Shown: in pieces, positions 51,215-59,932 of the stretch
Layout of the letters: each line of letters begins with the position of its first letter
How positions within the stretch are numbered: the first letter of the stretch is position 1
Assembly (NCBI GenBank): GCA_020638635.1
Contig: JACKIE010000004.1
Location: 1-64,000 of the forward strand
DNA: 64,000 bases
From: Planctomycetota bacterium
GTDB taxonomy: Bacteria > Planctomycetota > UBA8742 > UBA2392
Reading direction: 5' to 3'
Program-made: the position numbers and the translations under genes
Notes under the pieces: generated by a model
The model's database searches: none
What the model was told of the DNA's origin: nothing
Seen by the model: the letters and a program-made list of their open reading frames with translations, nothing else

Positions 51215-51395
51215 TAGCAGGACGGGACATTTGCCTCACCCGCGAAGCCTTTTGTTAAGGCTTGTTGAGGCCTTTGTTGGGACGGCGTTCGACTTTGGTC
51301 AATCCACACAGTTCCCGTTGCTTCTCAACCGAATGGCTCCGTACCGTCTGCCCATTCCTGTGCAGGCATGTGAGATTCGGAAAAGGAGAGCATTC

Positions 51396-52835
51396 ATGAG
51401 CAAGCTTTTGAGTATGGCCCTGGTGCTGCTGTGCGGCATCGGGCTGCTGGCTGCGCCGGCGATGGCGCAGGACAGCAATCCCGGAAACTTCGGGAGCATC
51501 AAACGCAACGGCGGAGAAGGCGCGGCCGACACCACGTTGGGCAAGAAGGGGCTGGTCTTCACCACCGACGGCTTCGAGCTGAAGCTGACCACCCGCGTGC
51601 AGTTCCGCCTGACCTACCAGAACGAAGTGGGCCACGGCGAAAACGGACAGAACGGTCGCGACTTCATCAACTTCCGCGTCCGTCGCGTCAAGAGCGCCTT
51701 CAGCGGCTACATCTTCCAGAAGGAGTTCCAGTACAAGCTGGTACTCACCTTCGCGGGCGGCGGCGACGAAATCGTCGAGGAAGCCTGGTTCCGCTGGGCC
51801 GTCATGGATTACATCAACATCCAGGCCGGCCAGGCCAAGCTGCCCTGGAACTGGGAGGAAATCACCAGTTCCGGCAGCCAGCAGTTCGTTGACCGCGGTT
51901 ACGTCAACGAAGTCTTCAACCAGGACTTCGCCAAGGGCATCACCCTCGACGGCAAGGTCGGCGAAGACGTCAGCTGGCTGAAGTACTGGGTCGGCATCTA
52001 CAACGGCCGACTCAAGGACAGCGACGACTTCCGCAACGCGGACGTCACCCGCATCAGCGACACCTTCGCCGACGGCCTCGTGGACGGCGACATGATGCTG
52101 AACCTGCGCCTCGAAACGCACCCGTTGGGCGACGTCAAGCCCAGTCTGAACGACGGGCGCGGCGACGACGAGTACGACAAGGTGCTGTTCGCCGTCGGCC
52201 TTGCCGTCAACTGGTTCGTCAGCGGCTTCAACAACGCCAACATCCGTCCTGACACCGCCACCGGCGCTACCGGCTCCGGCCGTTCGCGCACCAGCCAGGA
52301 CACCATGGCCTTCACGGCCGACGGTCACTTCCGCTGGCACGGCCTGAGCGCGGACGTGGCATTCTTCTGGCGCCACACCGAGTTCCACAACCGCGGCCGC
52401 AACCGCTACAGCCCGACCAGCCCGACCCACAACGGCGCGGCGAACAACACCGACATGGGCATCACGTTCGACGTCAGCTACTTCATCCTGCCGAAGCAGC
52501 TGAACGTGGGCGTGCGCTACAATTGGCTCAATGCGGACGAGCACTGGCAGAACGGCGACACCAGCCGCCGCGCCGGCCTGCGCCCCGACGCCACGGAGAT
52601 CGGCCTCAGCGTCAACTACTATGTCCACGGCGACAACCTGAAGCTGACCTTCGACCTGCTGTACGTCAGTGAGCAGCTCGCCAGCCGCATGGACGCGGAC
52701 AACACCGGCAGCACCGAAGGCCTCGACGGCGTGTACACCAGCCCCCCGGGCCGCAGCGCCGGCAGCATCGCGGGTGAAAGCAGCGACTATGCGGACACCT
52801 GGATCATCCGCCTGCAGCTGCAGTGGATCTTCTAG
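51396..52835 (+). CDS. Phosphate-selective-type porin (OprO/OprP family), copy 3
   Basis: 479 residues. Signal peptide MSKLLSMALVLLCGIGLLAAPAMAQ, then blocks matching copy 1 closely: GGEGAADTTLGKKGLVFTTDGFELKLTTRVQFRLTYQNEV, DFINFRVRRVKSAFSGYIFQKEFQYKLVLTFAGGGDEIVEEAWFRWAVM, SGSQQFVDRGYVNEVFNQDFAKGI, and C-terminal LQLQWIF. Copies 1 and 3 look like a recent duplication, with copy 2 and the receptor operon between them. ATG 51396 has AAGGAG ~8 bases upstream; the longer frame is not used. A strong terminator follows at 52933-52966. Confidence 0.9.
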   Translation: MSKLLSMALVLLCGIGLLAAPAMAQDSNPGNFGSIKRNGGEGAADTTLGKKGLVFTTDGFELKLTTRVQFRLTYQNEVGHGENGQNGRDFINFRVRRVKSAFSGYIFQKEFQYKLVLTFAGGGDEIVEEAWFRWAVMDYINIQAGQAKLPWNWEEITSSGSQQFVDRGYVNEVFNQDFAKGITLDGKVGEDVSWLKYWVGIYNGRLKDSDDFRNADVTRISDTFADGLVDGDMMLNLRLETHPLGDVKPSLNDGRGDDEYDKVLFAVGLAVNWFVSGFNNANIRPDTATGATGSGRSRTSQDTMAFTADGHFRWHGLSADVAFFWRHTEFHNRGRNRYSPTSPTHNGAANNTDMGITFDVSYFILPKQLNVGVRYNWLNADEHWQNGDTSRRAGLRPDATEIGLSVNYYVHGDNLKLTFDLLYVSEQLASRMDADNTGSTEGLDGVYTSPPGRSAGSIAGESSDYADTWIIRLQLQWIF

Positions 52836-52932
52836 GAGGTTTCATTCCAGGATCCAACGCCATGCCTTGCTTGGAACCCTGGACGGGGGCGGCGATCGCC
52901 CGCCGCCCCCAACCCTCCGGAAAAGGCAAAAC

Positions 52933-52966
52933 ACGGGGCGCCAGCATGCGCCCCGTTCGTTTTTTT
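52933..52966 (+). terminator. Strong terminator after porin 3
   Basis: ACGGGGCGC / GCGCCCCGT with a CAGCAT loop, followed by TCG and seven T. It is the best intrinsic terminator in the window. Confidence 0.9.
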
Positions 52967-53083
52967 CGCGTGTAATGAACTGCTGTAGGCCACAAAAGCA
53001 CGACGGCACGAAAAAAAGGCAGACGAATAGACGCCGGTGTTTGGTGGCTTGGAGCCGCGCCTTTGAAAGGGAGAAGTCGGACC

Positions 53084-53151
53084 AACCGCAAAGAGCCGCC
53101 AAGGACCGCGAAGAATTGAAACTTCGCGGCCCTTGGCGGTTCTTCGCGGTT
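53084..53151. repeat. AACCGCAAAGAGCCGCC-type palindrome
   Basis: A ~68-bp imperfect palindrome with arms starting AACCGC and ending GCGGTT, at the 3' end of lepB. Repeat family not shared with the ~90-bp palindromes. No gene lies in 52836-53158. Confidence 0.6.
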
Positions 53152-53158
53152 GCATTGT

Positions 53159-53875
53159 CTACCGCAGACGGCCGAAGCCGTGCGAGCCCCGTAAACTCCA
53201 GATCGCGCGGCCTTTTACGCTCTTGCTATCCACCGCGCCGAAGTGCCGACTGTCGCGACTGTCGGGCGGGTTGTCGCCCAGGAAGAAGTATTCGCCCTCG
53301 CCCAGCTGTTTCGGCCCGCTGTAGAAGCGGGCGTAGGCCGGGCGCGTCTCGTTCCAGCTGTCCGGCGCGCTGCCGTCGCGCGGGTAGACCTCGATCTCGT
53401 TTGCGAACACACGGCCGTAGCGCACGTCAACGCTCTCGCCCGGCAGGCCCACCAGGCGCTTGATCAGCGGATTGTGTTCTTCGCCTTCGACCTCGAGCAC
53501 GAAGATGCCGTAGCGCTGGTCGGGCTGCGCGCGCAGGTCGATCAGCAGCACATCGCCGGGCTGCAGCGTGGGCAGCATGGAGTCGCCCTCAACCTTCACG
53601 GCCCGGAAGTTCACCAGCAGCGTGATCAGCAGCACCGGCACCGCCACGGCAAAGGTGTAGGGCAGGCCCAGCCAGGCGCGTTTGGGCTTCAGCAGAGGCA
53701 GAAGCGCGGCGCCCAGCAGCCACACCACGAAGAAGATCGTCAGGCCGGGCAGCGGCGGCAGCACTTCAGCCTTGATCAGCGTGCCGGTGACCAGCGGCGT
53801 CAGGATCGCGGGCGCCGCGGCCAGAATGGTGGCGTTGCGGCGGGTGCGCGACTGCTCGGGTGCGGGCTCGGTCAT
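53159..53875 (-). CDS. lepB: Signal peptidase I
   Basis: 238 residues, with three predicted TM helices in the first ~90. The catalytic serine is S99 in KVEGDSMLPTLQPGDVLLID and the general-base lysine K139 in NPLIKRLVGLPGE; the box LGDNPPDSRDSRHFG follows, all standard. It cleaves signal peptides on the periplasmic face of the inner membrane. Upstream of ATG 53875, CATAAT lies 6 bases away with no ribosome site, so a leaderless mRNA is likely. Divergent gatC starts 57 bases away and looks leaderless too. Confidence 0.95.
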   Translation of the reverse strand: MTEPAPEQSRTRRNATILAAAPAILTPLVTGTLIKAEVLPPLPGLTIFFVVWLLGAALLPLLKPKRAWLGLPYTFAVAVPVLLITLLVNFRAVKVEGDSMLPTLQPGDVLLIDLRAQPDQRYGIFVLEVEGEEHNPLIKRLVGLPGESVDVRYGRVFANEIEVYPRDGSAPDSWNETRPAYARFYSGPKQLGEGEYFFLGDNPPDSRDSRHFGAVDSKSVKGRAIWSLRGSHGFGRLR

Positions 53876-53931
53876 GGGTTCATTATGCCCTCCGGTTGCC
53901 CGTTGCGCGCCTGCCCGCTACAACGGGGCCC

Positions 53932-54213
53932 ATGGATGAGCAGACCGTCAGGCACGTGGCCAAGCTGGCGCGCCTCAAGCTGGGCGACGCGGAAATCGCC
54001 CGTTTCGCGGGCGAGATGTCGGCCATCACCGGCTACATCGCGCAGCTGGCCAAGGCCGACGTCGCGCACGTGGAAGCCACGGTGCACCCGGTGGCGGACC
54101 GCAACCTGTGGCGGGCCGATGAAGTGCAACCCAGCTTCAAACGAGAAGAAGCAGCCGCCAACGCGCCCGAAAGCGAACAAAGCTTCTTCAAGGTGCCGCC
54201 GGTGATCGAGTGA
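53932..54213 (+). CDS. gatC: Asp-tRNA(Asn)/Glu-tRNA(Gln) amidotransferase subunit C
   Basis: A 93-residue GatC: DEQTVRHVAKLARLKLGDAEIARFAGEMSAITGYIAQLAKADVAHVEATVHPV, then NLWRADEVQPSF and FFKVPPVIE. It is a small subunit that stabilises GatA in the transamidosome. TACAAC lies 7 bases upstream of the ATG and there is no Shine-Dalgarno sequence. It is followed by gatA after 158 bases that include a palindrome. Confidence 0.95.
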   Translation: MDEQTVRHVAKLARLKLGDAEIARFAGEMSAITGYIAQLAKADVAHVEATVHPVADRNLWRADEVQPSFKREEAAANAPESEQSFFKVPPVIE

Positions 54214-54271
54214 TGAACCACGAACACACGAGAACACTGACAGACGTGCTCGTGACTTGACTGCAGTTTCT

Positions 54272-54353
54272 ACACGAAGGAGCGAAGGAACGAAGAACGT
54301 CTCCAGCATTCGAATGCCGCCTGGCTCCTTCGTTCCTTCGTTTCTTCGTGTAT
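54272..54353. repeat. Palindrome between gatC and gatA (CACGAAGGAGCGAAGG family)
   Basis: ACACGAAGGAGCGAAGGAAC and its near-complement ending TTCGTGT pair over ~80 bp. It separates two genes that normally are adjacent, so it is a recent insertion or a conserved intercistronic structure. Same family as 31022-31093. Confidence 0.7.
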
Positions 54354-54371
54354 CAAACAGGCAAGTGATAC

Positions 54372-55823
54372 ATGGAAGAGTTGCTCAACATCGATGCTAC
54401 CGAAGCCGCCCGCCTGGTGCGGGAGCGTGAGACCACGGCCGAGGCGCTCACCGCCCTGGTGCTGGAACACGCCCGCAACACCGAGCCCAGGGTCGGCGCC
54501 TACCTGCGCCTTGACGTCGACGGAGCATTGGAGCAGGCCCGCGCCGTTGACGCCGGCAAGCTCTCCGGCCCCCTGGCGGGCGTGCCGGTCGCCATCAAGG
54601 ACAACATCCACGTGAAGGGCCAGCCCACCACATGCGCCTCGCGCATCCTTCAGGGCTTCACGGCGCCCTACGAAGCCACCGTGGTGCAGCGCCTGCGGCA
54701 GGCCGGCGCGGTGATCGTGGGCAAGACCAACCTCGACGAATTCGCCATGGGCAGCAGCTGCGAAAACAGCGCCCTGCAGCAGACCCACAACCCCTGGGAC
54801 GCCACCCGCGTGCCCGGCGGCTCTTCCGGCGGCTCCGCGGCCTGCGTCGCGGCCCGCAGCGCGTACATCAGCCTGGGCAGCGACACCGGCGGCAGCATCC
54901 GCCTGCCCGCCAGCTTCTGCGGCCTGGTGGGCTACAAGCCCAGCTACGGCCGCGTTTCGCGCTACGGCGTGGTGGCGTTCGCCAGCAGCCTGGACCAGAT
55001 CGGCCCGTTTACACGGTCAGTACGTGACGCCGCCCTGAGCCTCAAGGTGATGGCCGGCCGCGACCCCATGGACAGCACAACGCCCGATCGCGAGGTGCCC
55101 GATTACCCGGCGCTGCTCAAGAGCAACCTCAAGGGCAAGCGCGTCGGCGTGGTGCGCAGCTACCTGGATGAAATGCCCAACCGCGAGGTGGCCGGCGCTG
55201 TGCAGCGCGCGATCGACCACATGAAGTCCCTGGGCGCCAGCATCGTCGATGTCGAGCTGCCCCACGCCGAGTACGGCATCGCCGTCTATTACGTGGTCGC
55301 CAGCGCCGAGGCTTCCAGCAACCTGTCGCGCTTCGACGGCGTGCGCTACGGCCTGCGCAAGCCCGCCGACAACCTGCTCGGCATGTACGAGCACAGCCGC
55401 GGCGAGGGCTTCGGCCCCGAGGTCAAGCGCCGCATCATGTTGGGCACGTATGCACTGTCGGCCGGGCATTACGAAGAATTCTACGGCCGCGCGGGCAAGG
55501 TGCGCACGCTGATCAAGCGCGACTTTGACAGCGCGTTCGAGAAGTGCGACCTGATCGCCGGGCCCTGCGCGCCGTTCCCCGCTTTCAAGGCGGGCGAGAA
55601 ATCGGACCCGCTCAGCATGTACCTATGTGACGTTTTCACCATCCCGGCCAGCCTGGCCGGCCTGTGCGCGCTGAGCCTGCCCGTGGGCTTTGACGCGGCC
55701 GGCCTGCCGATCGGCATGCACCTGCAGGCGGCGGCCTACGATGACGCCGGTTTGCTTTCGGCGGCGCATGCCCTTGAGGGTGTGCTGAAGCCGGAAGTGG
55801 ACCGGGTGCCCGCGATCGCATAG
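54372..55823 (+). CDS. gatA: Asp-tRNA(Asn)/Glu-tRNA(Gln) amidotransferase subunit A
   Basis: 483 residues, an amidase-signature enzyme. The catalytic triad is K76 (VAIKDNIHVKG), S151 (PGGSSGGSAAC) and S175 (SDTGGSIR), all present, so it is active. It releases ammonia from glutamine to amidate misacylated Asp-tRNA(Asn) or Glu-tRNA(Gln); gatB is not in the window. An ATG at 54372 with only a weak AGG-like site upstream. The gene is followed by a coiled-coil protein gene. Confidence 0.96.
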   Translation: MEELLNIDATEAARLVRERETTAEALTALVLEHARNTEPRVGAYLRLDVDGALEQARAVDAGKLSGPLAGVPVAIKDNIHVKGQPTTCASRILQGFTAPYEATVVQRLRQAGAVIVGKTNLDEFAMGSSCENSALQQTHNPWDATRVPGGSSGGSAACVAARSAYISLGSDTGGSIRLPASFCGLVGYKPSYGRVSRYGVVAFASSLDQIGPFTRSVRDAALSLKVMAGRDPMDSTTPDREVPDYPALLKSNLKGKRVGVVRSYLDEMPNREVAGAVQRAIDHMKSLGASIVDVELPHAEYGIAVYYVVASAEASSNLSRFDGVRYGLRKPADNLLGMYEHSRGEGFGPEVKRRIMLGTYALSAGHYEEFYGRAGKVRTLIKRDFDSAFEKCDLIAGPCAPFPAFKAGEKSDPLSMYLCDVFTIPASLAGLCALSLPVGFDAAGLPIGMHLQAAAYDDAGLLSAAHALEGVLKPEVDRVPAIA

Positions 55824-55843
55824 AATCCACCAATCGGTGGAAC

Positions 55844-57508
55844 ATGAACGCATCCGGTCCCGGTAACTCACCGCTCATGGACGAGGACTCCTTTGCCGAC
55901 CCCGAAATGGGTTTCGGCGAGGAGGAACTGACCATGGAGCCGCTGCAGCCGCTCGTGCACGACGTCGAGATCGAAGCAGCACCCGAGCCCGCCACACTGG
56001 CCAGCGACGCCAACGTGCCCCTGGATGTCGAGCCCGACCCCGACCTCGGTTCAACCGTCGAGTTCACCGACCAGTCGCCGGTCCTGGACCGCACCGAAAG
56101 CAAGCCCGAAATCGACGCCGCCGAATCGGATGAGCTGCAGCTCGAGTTGCAAAGCCTGCGCGTCGAGATCCAGGGCCTGCAGGAAGAGCGCGCGGCGCTG
56201 CTGGAGAAAAACCGCGATTTGCAGGAACAGCTCGAGGCAGCCGCCCCGGCCGGCGAACTCAGCCGCCTGCAGGGCCAGCTCAACGAGGCGAAGAAGCACC
56301 ACGCCGAGGCCGAGGAAGAGAACCGGCGCCTGAAGGGCGAGCTGGCGCAGGCCCAGGAGAAGGTCGAGAAGCTGGAGCTGGAGTCCGCCATGTCGTCGGC
56401 CGAGATCCCCGACGACACGAAGCGCGAGCTGGACCTGATGGACGCTCAGATCAAGGCCCTGCAGACCGAGAACACGCAGTTGAAGGAGGCGCTGAAGGAG
56501 GCCCAGGGCGCGGAAAGCCGCACAGAGCACGCCCACGACGAGCTGCACCGGCGGGTGCAGCAGCTGGAGGGAGAGCTGAGGGACCTGCGCGAAGAGCTGG
56601 CCGACGGCGCAAAAAGACTTGATGAACGCATCAGGGAAAACGAAGAGCTGGGGCGCGAGTTGGCGGTGGCCAGGAAAGAGCTGGCCGACAACCGCGACGC
56701 CGCGGATGAGGTGGAACGCAAAGCCCGCGAACTGGACGACCGTCGCGCCGAGCTTGATGCGGTGACGCTGGCGCTGGCGGAGGCGAAGGCGGAAATCGAG
56801 CGCCTGGCGCCCATGGAAGCAGAGGTGAAGCGGGTTGAAAACCTGGAAGACCGCATCACCGACCTGCAGGAGGCCCTGGTCGGCAAGGAAAAAGACCTGG
56901 CCGAGGTGCAGGAGAAGCTCGACAGTGAAGCGGCCCGCAGCTATCGCCTGGCACAGCGGCGCATACCGGCCCTGAACGCCGAGCTGGAACAGTCTCAGGA
57001 AAGCCAGCGCGAGCTGGAACGCAAGCTTCAGAAAGCCGAACTCAGGGCCAACACCTTTGAGGAGCAGGCCAAAGAGCTAGAGACCAAGCTGGCGGACCTG
57101 CAGCGCGCGCTGCAGGGCGCCAAAGCCCGCGCCCAGGACACCGCCATCGTGCAGGCCGGCGACGTGGACGCCCGCCAGCTGGTGAGCGACGAAGTGCGAC
57201 GCCTGACCAACCGGCTGCGCGACGTGGAAGAAGAGCGCGGTCGCCTGCTGGACAGCCTGCGCAGAATCGGCGACGCCCACAAGGCCGAACTGGCACTGCA
57301 CAGCGACCGGGCCGAAAAGCTGGAACTGGAGGCCGACCAGCGTTACGAGAACCTGCTGAAGCAGCGCACCCAGATGCGCGTGCTGCGCGAGCGCATCACG
57401 GGCATGTTGAAGCTGGCTGAAGACCTGAACGCCACGGCGTCCGGGCAGCGCCAGCCATTGCTTGAAGCATTGCGCAAACTGGCAGACGTGCCTCCGGACA
57501 CGAATTGA
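55844..57508 (+). CDS. Long coiled-coil protein of unknown function
   Basis: 554 residues with no signal peptide. Residues 1-~90 are acidic and Pro/Gly-containing (EEELTMEPLQPLVHDVEIEAAPEPAT). From ~95 to the end it is heptad coiled-coil, with long runs such as LQLELQSLRVEIQGLQEERAALLEKNRDLQEQLEAA, EEENRRLKGELAQAQEKVEKLELESAMSS and LEEQAKELETKLADLQRALQGAKARAQD. SMC/MukB-like composition but no ATPase motifs. It could be a structural or polarity factor, or a partner of the GreA-fusion just downstream. Alternative start: M12. A hairpin overlapping CCACCAATCGGTGG lies before the ATG. Confidence 0.72.
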   Translation: MNASGPGNSPLMDEDSFADPEMGFGEEELTMEPLQPLVHDVEIEAAPEPATLASDANVPLDVEPDPDLGSTVEFTDQSPVLDRTESKPEIDAAESDELQLELQSLRVEIQGLQEERAALLEKNRDLQEQLEAAAPAGELSRLQGQLNEAKKHHAEAEEENRRLKGELAQAQEKVEKLELESAMSSAEIPDDTKRELDLMDAQIKALQTENTQLKEALKEAQGAESRTEHAHDELHRRVQQLEGELRDLREELADGAKRLDERIRENEELGRELAVARKELADNRDAADEVERKARELDDRRAELDAVTLALAEAKAEIERLAPMEAEVKRVENLEDRITDLQEALVGKEKDLAEVQEKLDSEAARSYRLAQRRIPALNAELEQSQESQRELERKLQKAELRANTFEEQAKELETKLADLQRALQGAKARAQDTAIVQAGDVDARQLVSDEVRRLTNRLRDVEEERGRLLDSLRRIGDAHKAELALHSDRAEKLELEADQRYENLLKQRTQMRVLRERITGMLKLAEDLNATASGQRQPLLEALRKLADVPPDTN

Positions 57509-57523
57509 GCGGCTTGCGGCTGC

Positions 57524-57552
57524 TTGACCCGGCCCAAACTGAGCCCTATAAG
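57524..57552 (+). promoter_or_regulatory. Promoter upstream of the GreA fusion
   Basis: TTGACC (57524-57529), exactly 17 bases, TATAAG (57547-57552). The predicted start of transcription, ~57559, is the first base of the hairpin-terminator at 57559-57590. Confidence 0.75.
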
Positions 57553-57558
57553 CGGTTG

Positions 57559-57590
57559 AGCGTCGACCTCAAAGTCGACGCTGATTTTTT
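57559..57590 (+). terminator. Terminator hairpin at the very start of the greA transcript
   Basis: Perfect 9-bp stem AGCGTCGAC / GTCGACGCT, loop CTCAAA, then GA and six T. It can end transcription of the coiled-coil gene (51 bases after its stop), but the -10 box immediately before it means transcripts from the greA promoter begin with it. Confidence 0.85.
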
Positions 57591-57623
57591 CGCTCTGTGG
57601 GAATTCGAGAAAGCGTCCCCGCC

Positions 57624-59879
57624 ATGGTTACCAGCCTGAATAAAGAGACCGCGCGCATCACCGAACTGATCAAGAAGGAACAGCTGGGCGAAGTCGAAAG
57701 CGTCTGGGCCGAGGCGCTGGCCAAGGCGCCCACCGAAATCGACACCTTCCTGTCGCTGGCGGAAAAGCTGACCCGCGCCGGCCACGGTGAAAAGGCCGGC
57801 AACCTGCTCGAACAGGTCGTCAACAAGCTGGATGAAATGGGCGAGCACGCCCGCGCTGCCGCGGTACTGGGCGAACTGGCCCGGGTAGCGCCACGCAATC
57901 CCAACCAGAGGGCGCTCGCCGAGACGGTGTTCCGCAATGCATACGGCGAGTTGGCGGGCTATGACAAGTGCGTTGAGCGCGCCGAAGCGGCGGCGGGCGG
58001 AAGCGACAACCGCTTCGTCCGCGAGTTGTGGTCTCAGCTCATGTTCCAGCCTGGCGACTGGGTGTTCCATGACGCGGGCTGGGGGCTGGGCGAAGTCAAG
58101 GAAATCGACGCCGAACAGGGCGAACTCAAGATCGACTTCGCCAGCAAGGAAGACCACAAGGTCAAGCTGGGGGCCGCCGCCAAGTTCTTCCGTAAACTGC
58201 CGCAAGACGACATAATGGTGCAGCGCGCCGCCCACATGGACGAACTCAAGCAGCGCTGTAAGGACGACCCCGTCGCCGTGATCCTCACGGTGCTCAAGGC
58301 CCACAACAACAAGAGCAACCTGAAACGCATCAAGGCCGAGCTGGTGCCCGCCGTCATCGACTCGAAGGGGTGGTCCAAGTGGTGGACCGGCGTTCGCAAG
58401 GAACTGGCGCAGCACCAGTACATCAAGCTGGGCACCGGCACCAACCCCACCATCGACAGGCTCGTGACCGCCATGACGCTCGAGGACGAAACCCGCGAGC
58501 GCTTCGACAACGCCATTCGCCTCACCCAGAAACTGGAGCTGCTGCGCCGCTATCTGCGTGACTCCGAGAAGGGGGAGGCGCGCAAGAACCTGCTCCAGCA
58601 CGTCGTCAATGAGCTGAAACAGATCGCGCACCGCGAGGCCGAACTGGATGAACGCCCGCGAAACGGGGGAAGCCTGGCAGGCGAACGCATCCTGATCGCG
58701 TTCCTGGCCGACGACCTGAAGAAGGCGGAACCGGACCTGGAGATCGAACTGGGCTACGACGTCAACGAACTCGTGCGCGACAGCGAGCAACTGCTCAACC
58801 GCATCGAGGAAGTCCGAGACCCCGAGTATCAGCTGCGTGCCCTGGAGCGTCACGCCAAGCTGAACGAAGGCGCATGGGCCGCGACCTTTTCGAAAGCCTT
58901 CCTGCGCGACATCCCCAGCCTGTGGGATGCCCTGGCCCGCAAAATGCTGGACGCCGAACACGACTCCGAGCTACTGCGCGCCCTTGACGCGGTTACCGCC
59001 GAGGGCGAGAAGTTTCCGCTGCAGACCTTGTGGCTCTCGCGCCGCGGTATCCTCGGCGCGGATCTGCCCAAGGGCCTTGACGTACCGCCTGCCAACGAGC
59101 TGTTCAGCAAGCTGCTCTGGACCATCAACAAGGTGCTGACCCGCATCGAGCGCGGCGAAAGCCAGCTCAAGGAAGTGCTCGCCAGCCTGCGCGCCGCCAT
59201 GACCGAGCGCAACTCGCGACTGCTGACCACCGCGCTCGACGGCCTGGCCGAAGACCGCGCCGCCCACCTGCTGCATGAGGTCGAGCGCTGCCGCGGCCTT
59301 TCCGACATCCACCAATCCACACTGCGCGAGCTGATCCTGCGCGCCTTCCCCGCACTGCAGGCCAAGGCCTCGCTCACGGCCGTTGAGATGCACGAAGAGG
59401 AAGGCGGCGGCGAAATCCTGGCCACCGATGCCGGCCTGCGCAAACGCCAGGGCGAGCTCAAGCACATCCAGGAGGAAGAGCTGCCGGATGTCGCCAAGCA
59501 GATCGGCGAGGCGCTGGCCATGGGCGACGTTTCCGAAAACGCCGAGCTGGACGCCGCCCGCGAGCGCGAAAGCCGCCTGAAGGAAGCGGCCAAGGAGATC
59601 ATGGAAGAGCTCAAGCGCGTGCGCGTGGTGGACCCCGCGGAGGTGGACGCCAGTTCCGCCGGCTTCGGCACCAAGGTGACGCTCAAGCGAGAGGACGGCA
59701 AGACCAAGATCTACACCATCCTCGGTCGCTACGAGGCCGATCACGAGAAGTTCATCATCAGCAACGAAAGCCCTATCGCGCAGGGCATCGTGGGCAAGAA
59801 GCCCGGCGAAAAGGCCGTGGTGGAAACGCCGGAAGGCGCGGTGCAGTACGACGTGATCAGCGTGGAGCGCGCGGAATAG
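57624..59879 (+). CDS. greA: GreA-family transcription elongation factor fused to a long N-terminal helical region
   Basis: 751 residues. The last ~165 are GreA: a coiled-coil N-domain with LRKRQGELKHIQEEELPDVAKQIGEALAMGDVSENAELDAARERE (GDVSENAE at ~634) and the FKBP-like C-domain GFGTKVTLKREDGKTKIYTILGRYE ... SPIAQGIVGKKPGEKAVV. The GDxSENAE tip is intact, so RNAP cleavage stimulation is expected. The preceding ~585 residues are helical, with TPR-like start and middle (FQPGDWVFHDAGWGLGEVKEIDAE); similar oversized GreA proteins are known in Chlamydiae and Spirochaetes. ATG 57624 is preferred to GTG 57597, which lies closer to the terminator. Confidence 0.9.
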   Translation: MVTSLNKETARITELIKKEQLGEVESVWAEALAKAPTEIDTFLSLAEKLTRAGHGEKAGNLLEQVVNKLDEMGEHARAAAVLGELARVAPRNPNQRALAETVFRNAYGELAGYDKCVERAEAAAGGSDNRFVRELWSQLMFQPGDWVFHDAGWGLGEVKEIDAEQGELKIDFASKEDHKVKLGAAAKFFRKLPQDDIMVQRAAHMDELKQRCKDDPVAVILTVLKAHNNKSNLKRIKAELVPAVIDSKGWSKWWTGVRKELAQHQYIKLGTGTNPTIDRLVTAMTLEDETRERFDNAIRLTQKLELLRRYLRDSEKGEARKNLLQHVVNELKQIAHREAELDERPRNGGSLAGERILIAFLADDLKKAEPDLEIELGYDVNELVRDSEQLLNRIEEVRDPEYQLRALERHAKLNEGAWAATFSKAFLRDIPSLWDALARKMLDAEHDSELLRALDAVTAEGEKFPLQTLWLSRRGILGADLPKGLDVPPANELFSKLLWTINKVLTRIERGESQLKEVLASLRAAMTERNSRLLTTALDGLAEDRAAHLLHEVERCRGLSDIHQSTLRELILRAFPALQAKASLTAVEMHEEEGGGEILATDAGLRKRQGELKHIQEEELPDVAKQIGEALAMGDVSENAELDAARERESRLKEAAKEIMEELKRVRVVDPAEVDASSAGFGTKVTLKREDGKTKIYTILGRYEADHEKFIISNESPIAQGIVGKKPGEKAVVETPEGAVQYDVISVERAE

Positions 59880-59895
59880 GCTTCAATTCAAAATT

Positions 59896-59932
59896 CAAAA
59901 TGGGCGGGCCGTGATGGCGCGCCCGTTTTGCA
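59896..59932 (+). terminator. Terminator after the GreA fusion
   Basis: AAAATGGGCG paired with CGCCCGTTTT, ending in T-rich sequence. It begins right after a TTCAATTCAAAATTCAAAAT repeat-like stretch at 59881-59900. Confidence 0.7.
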
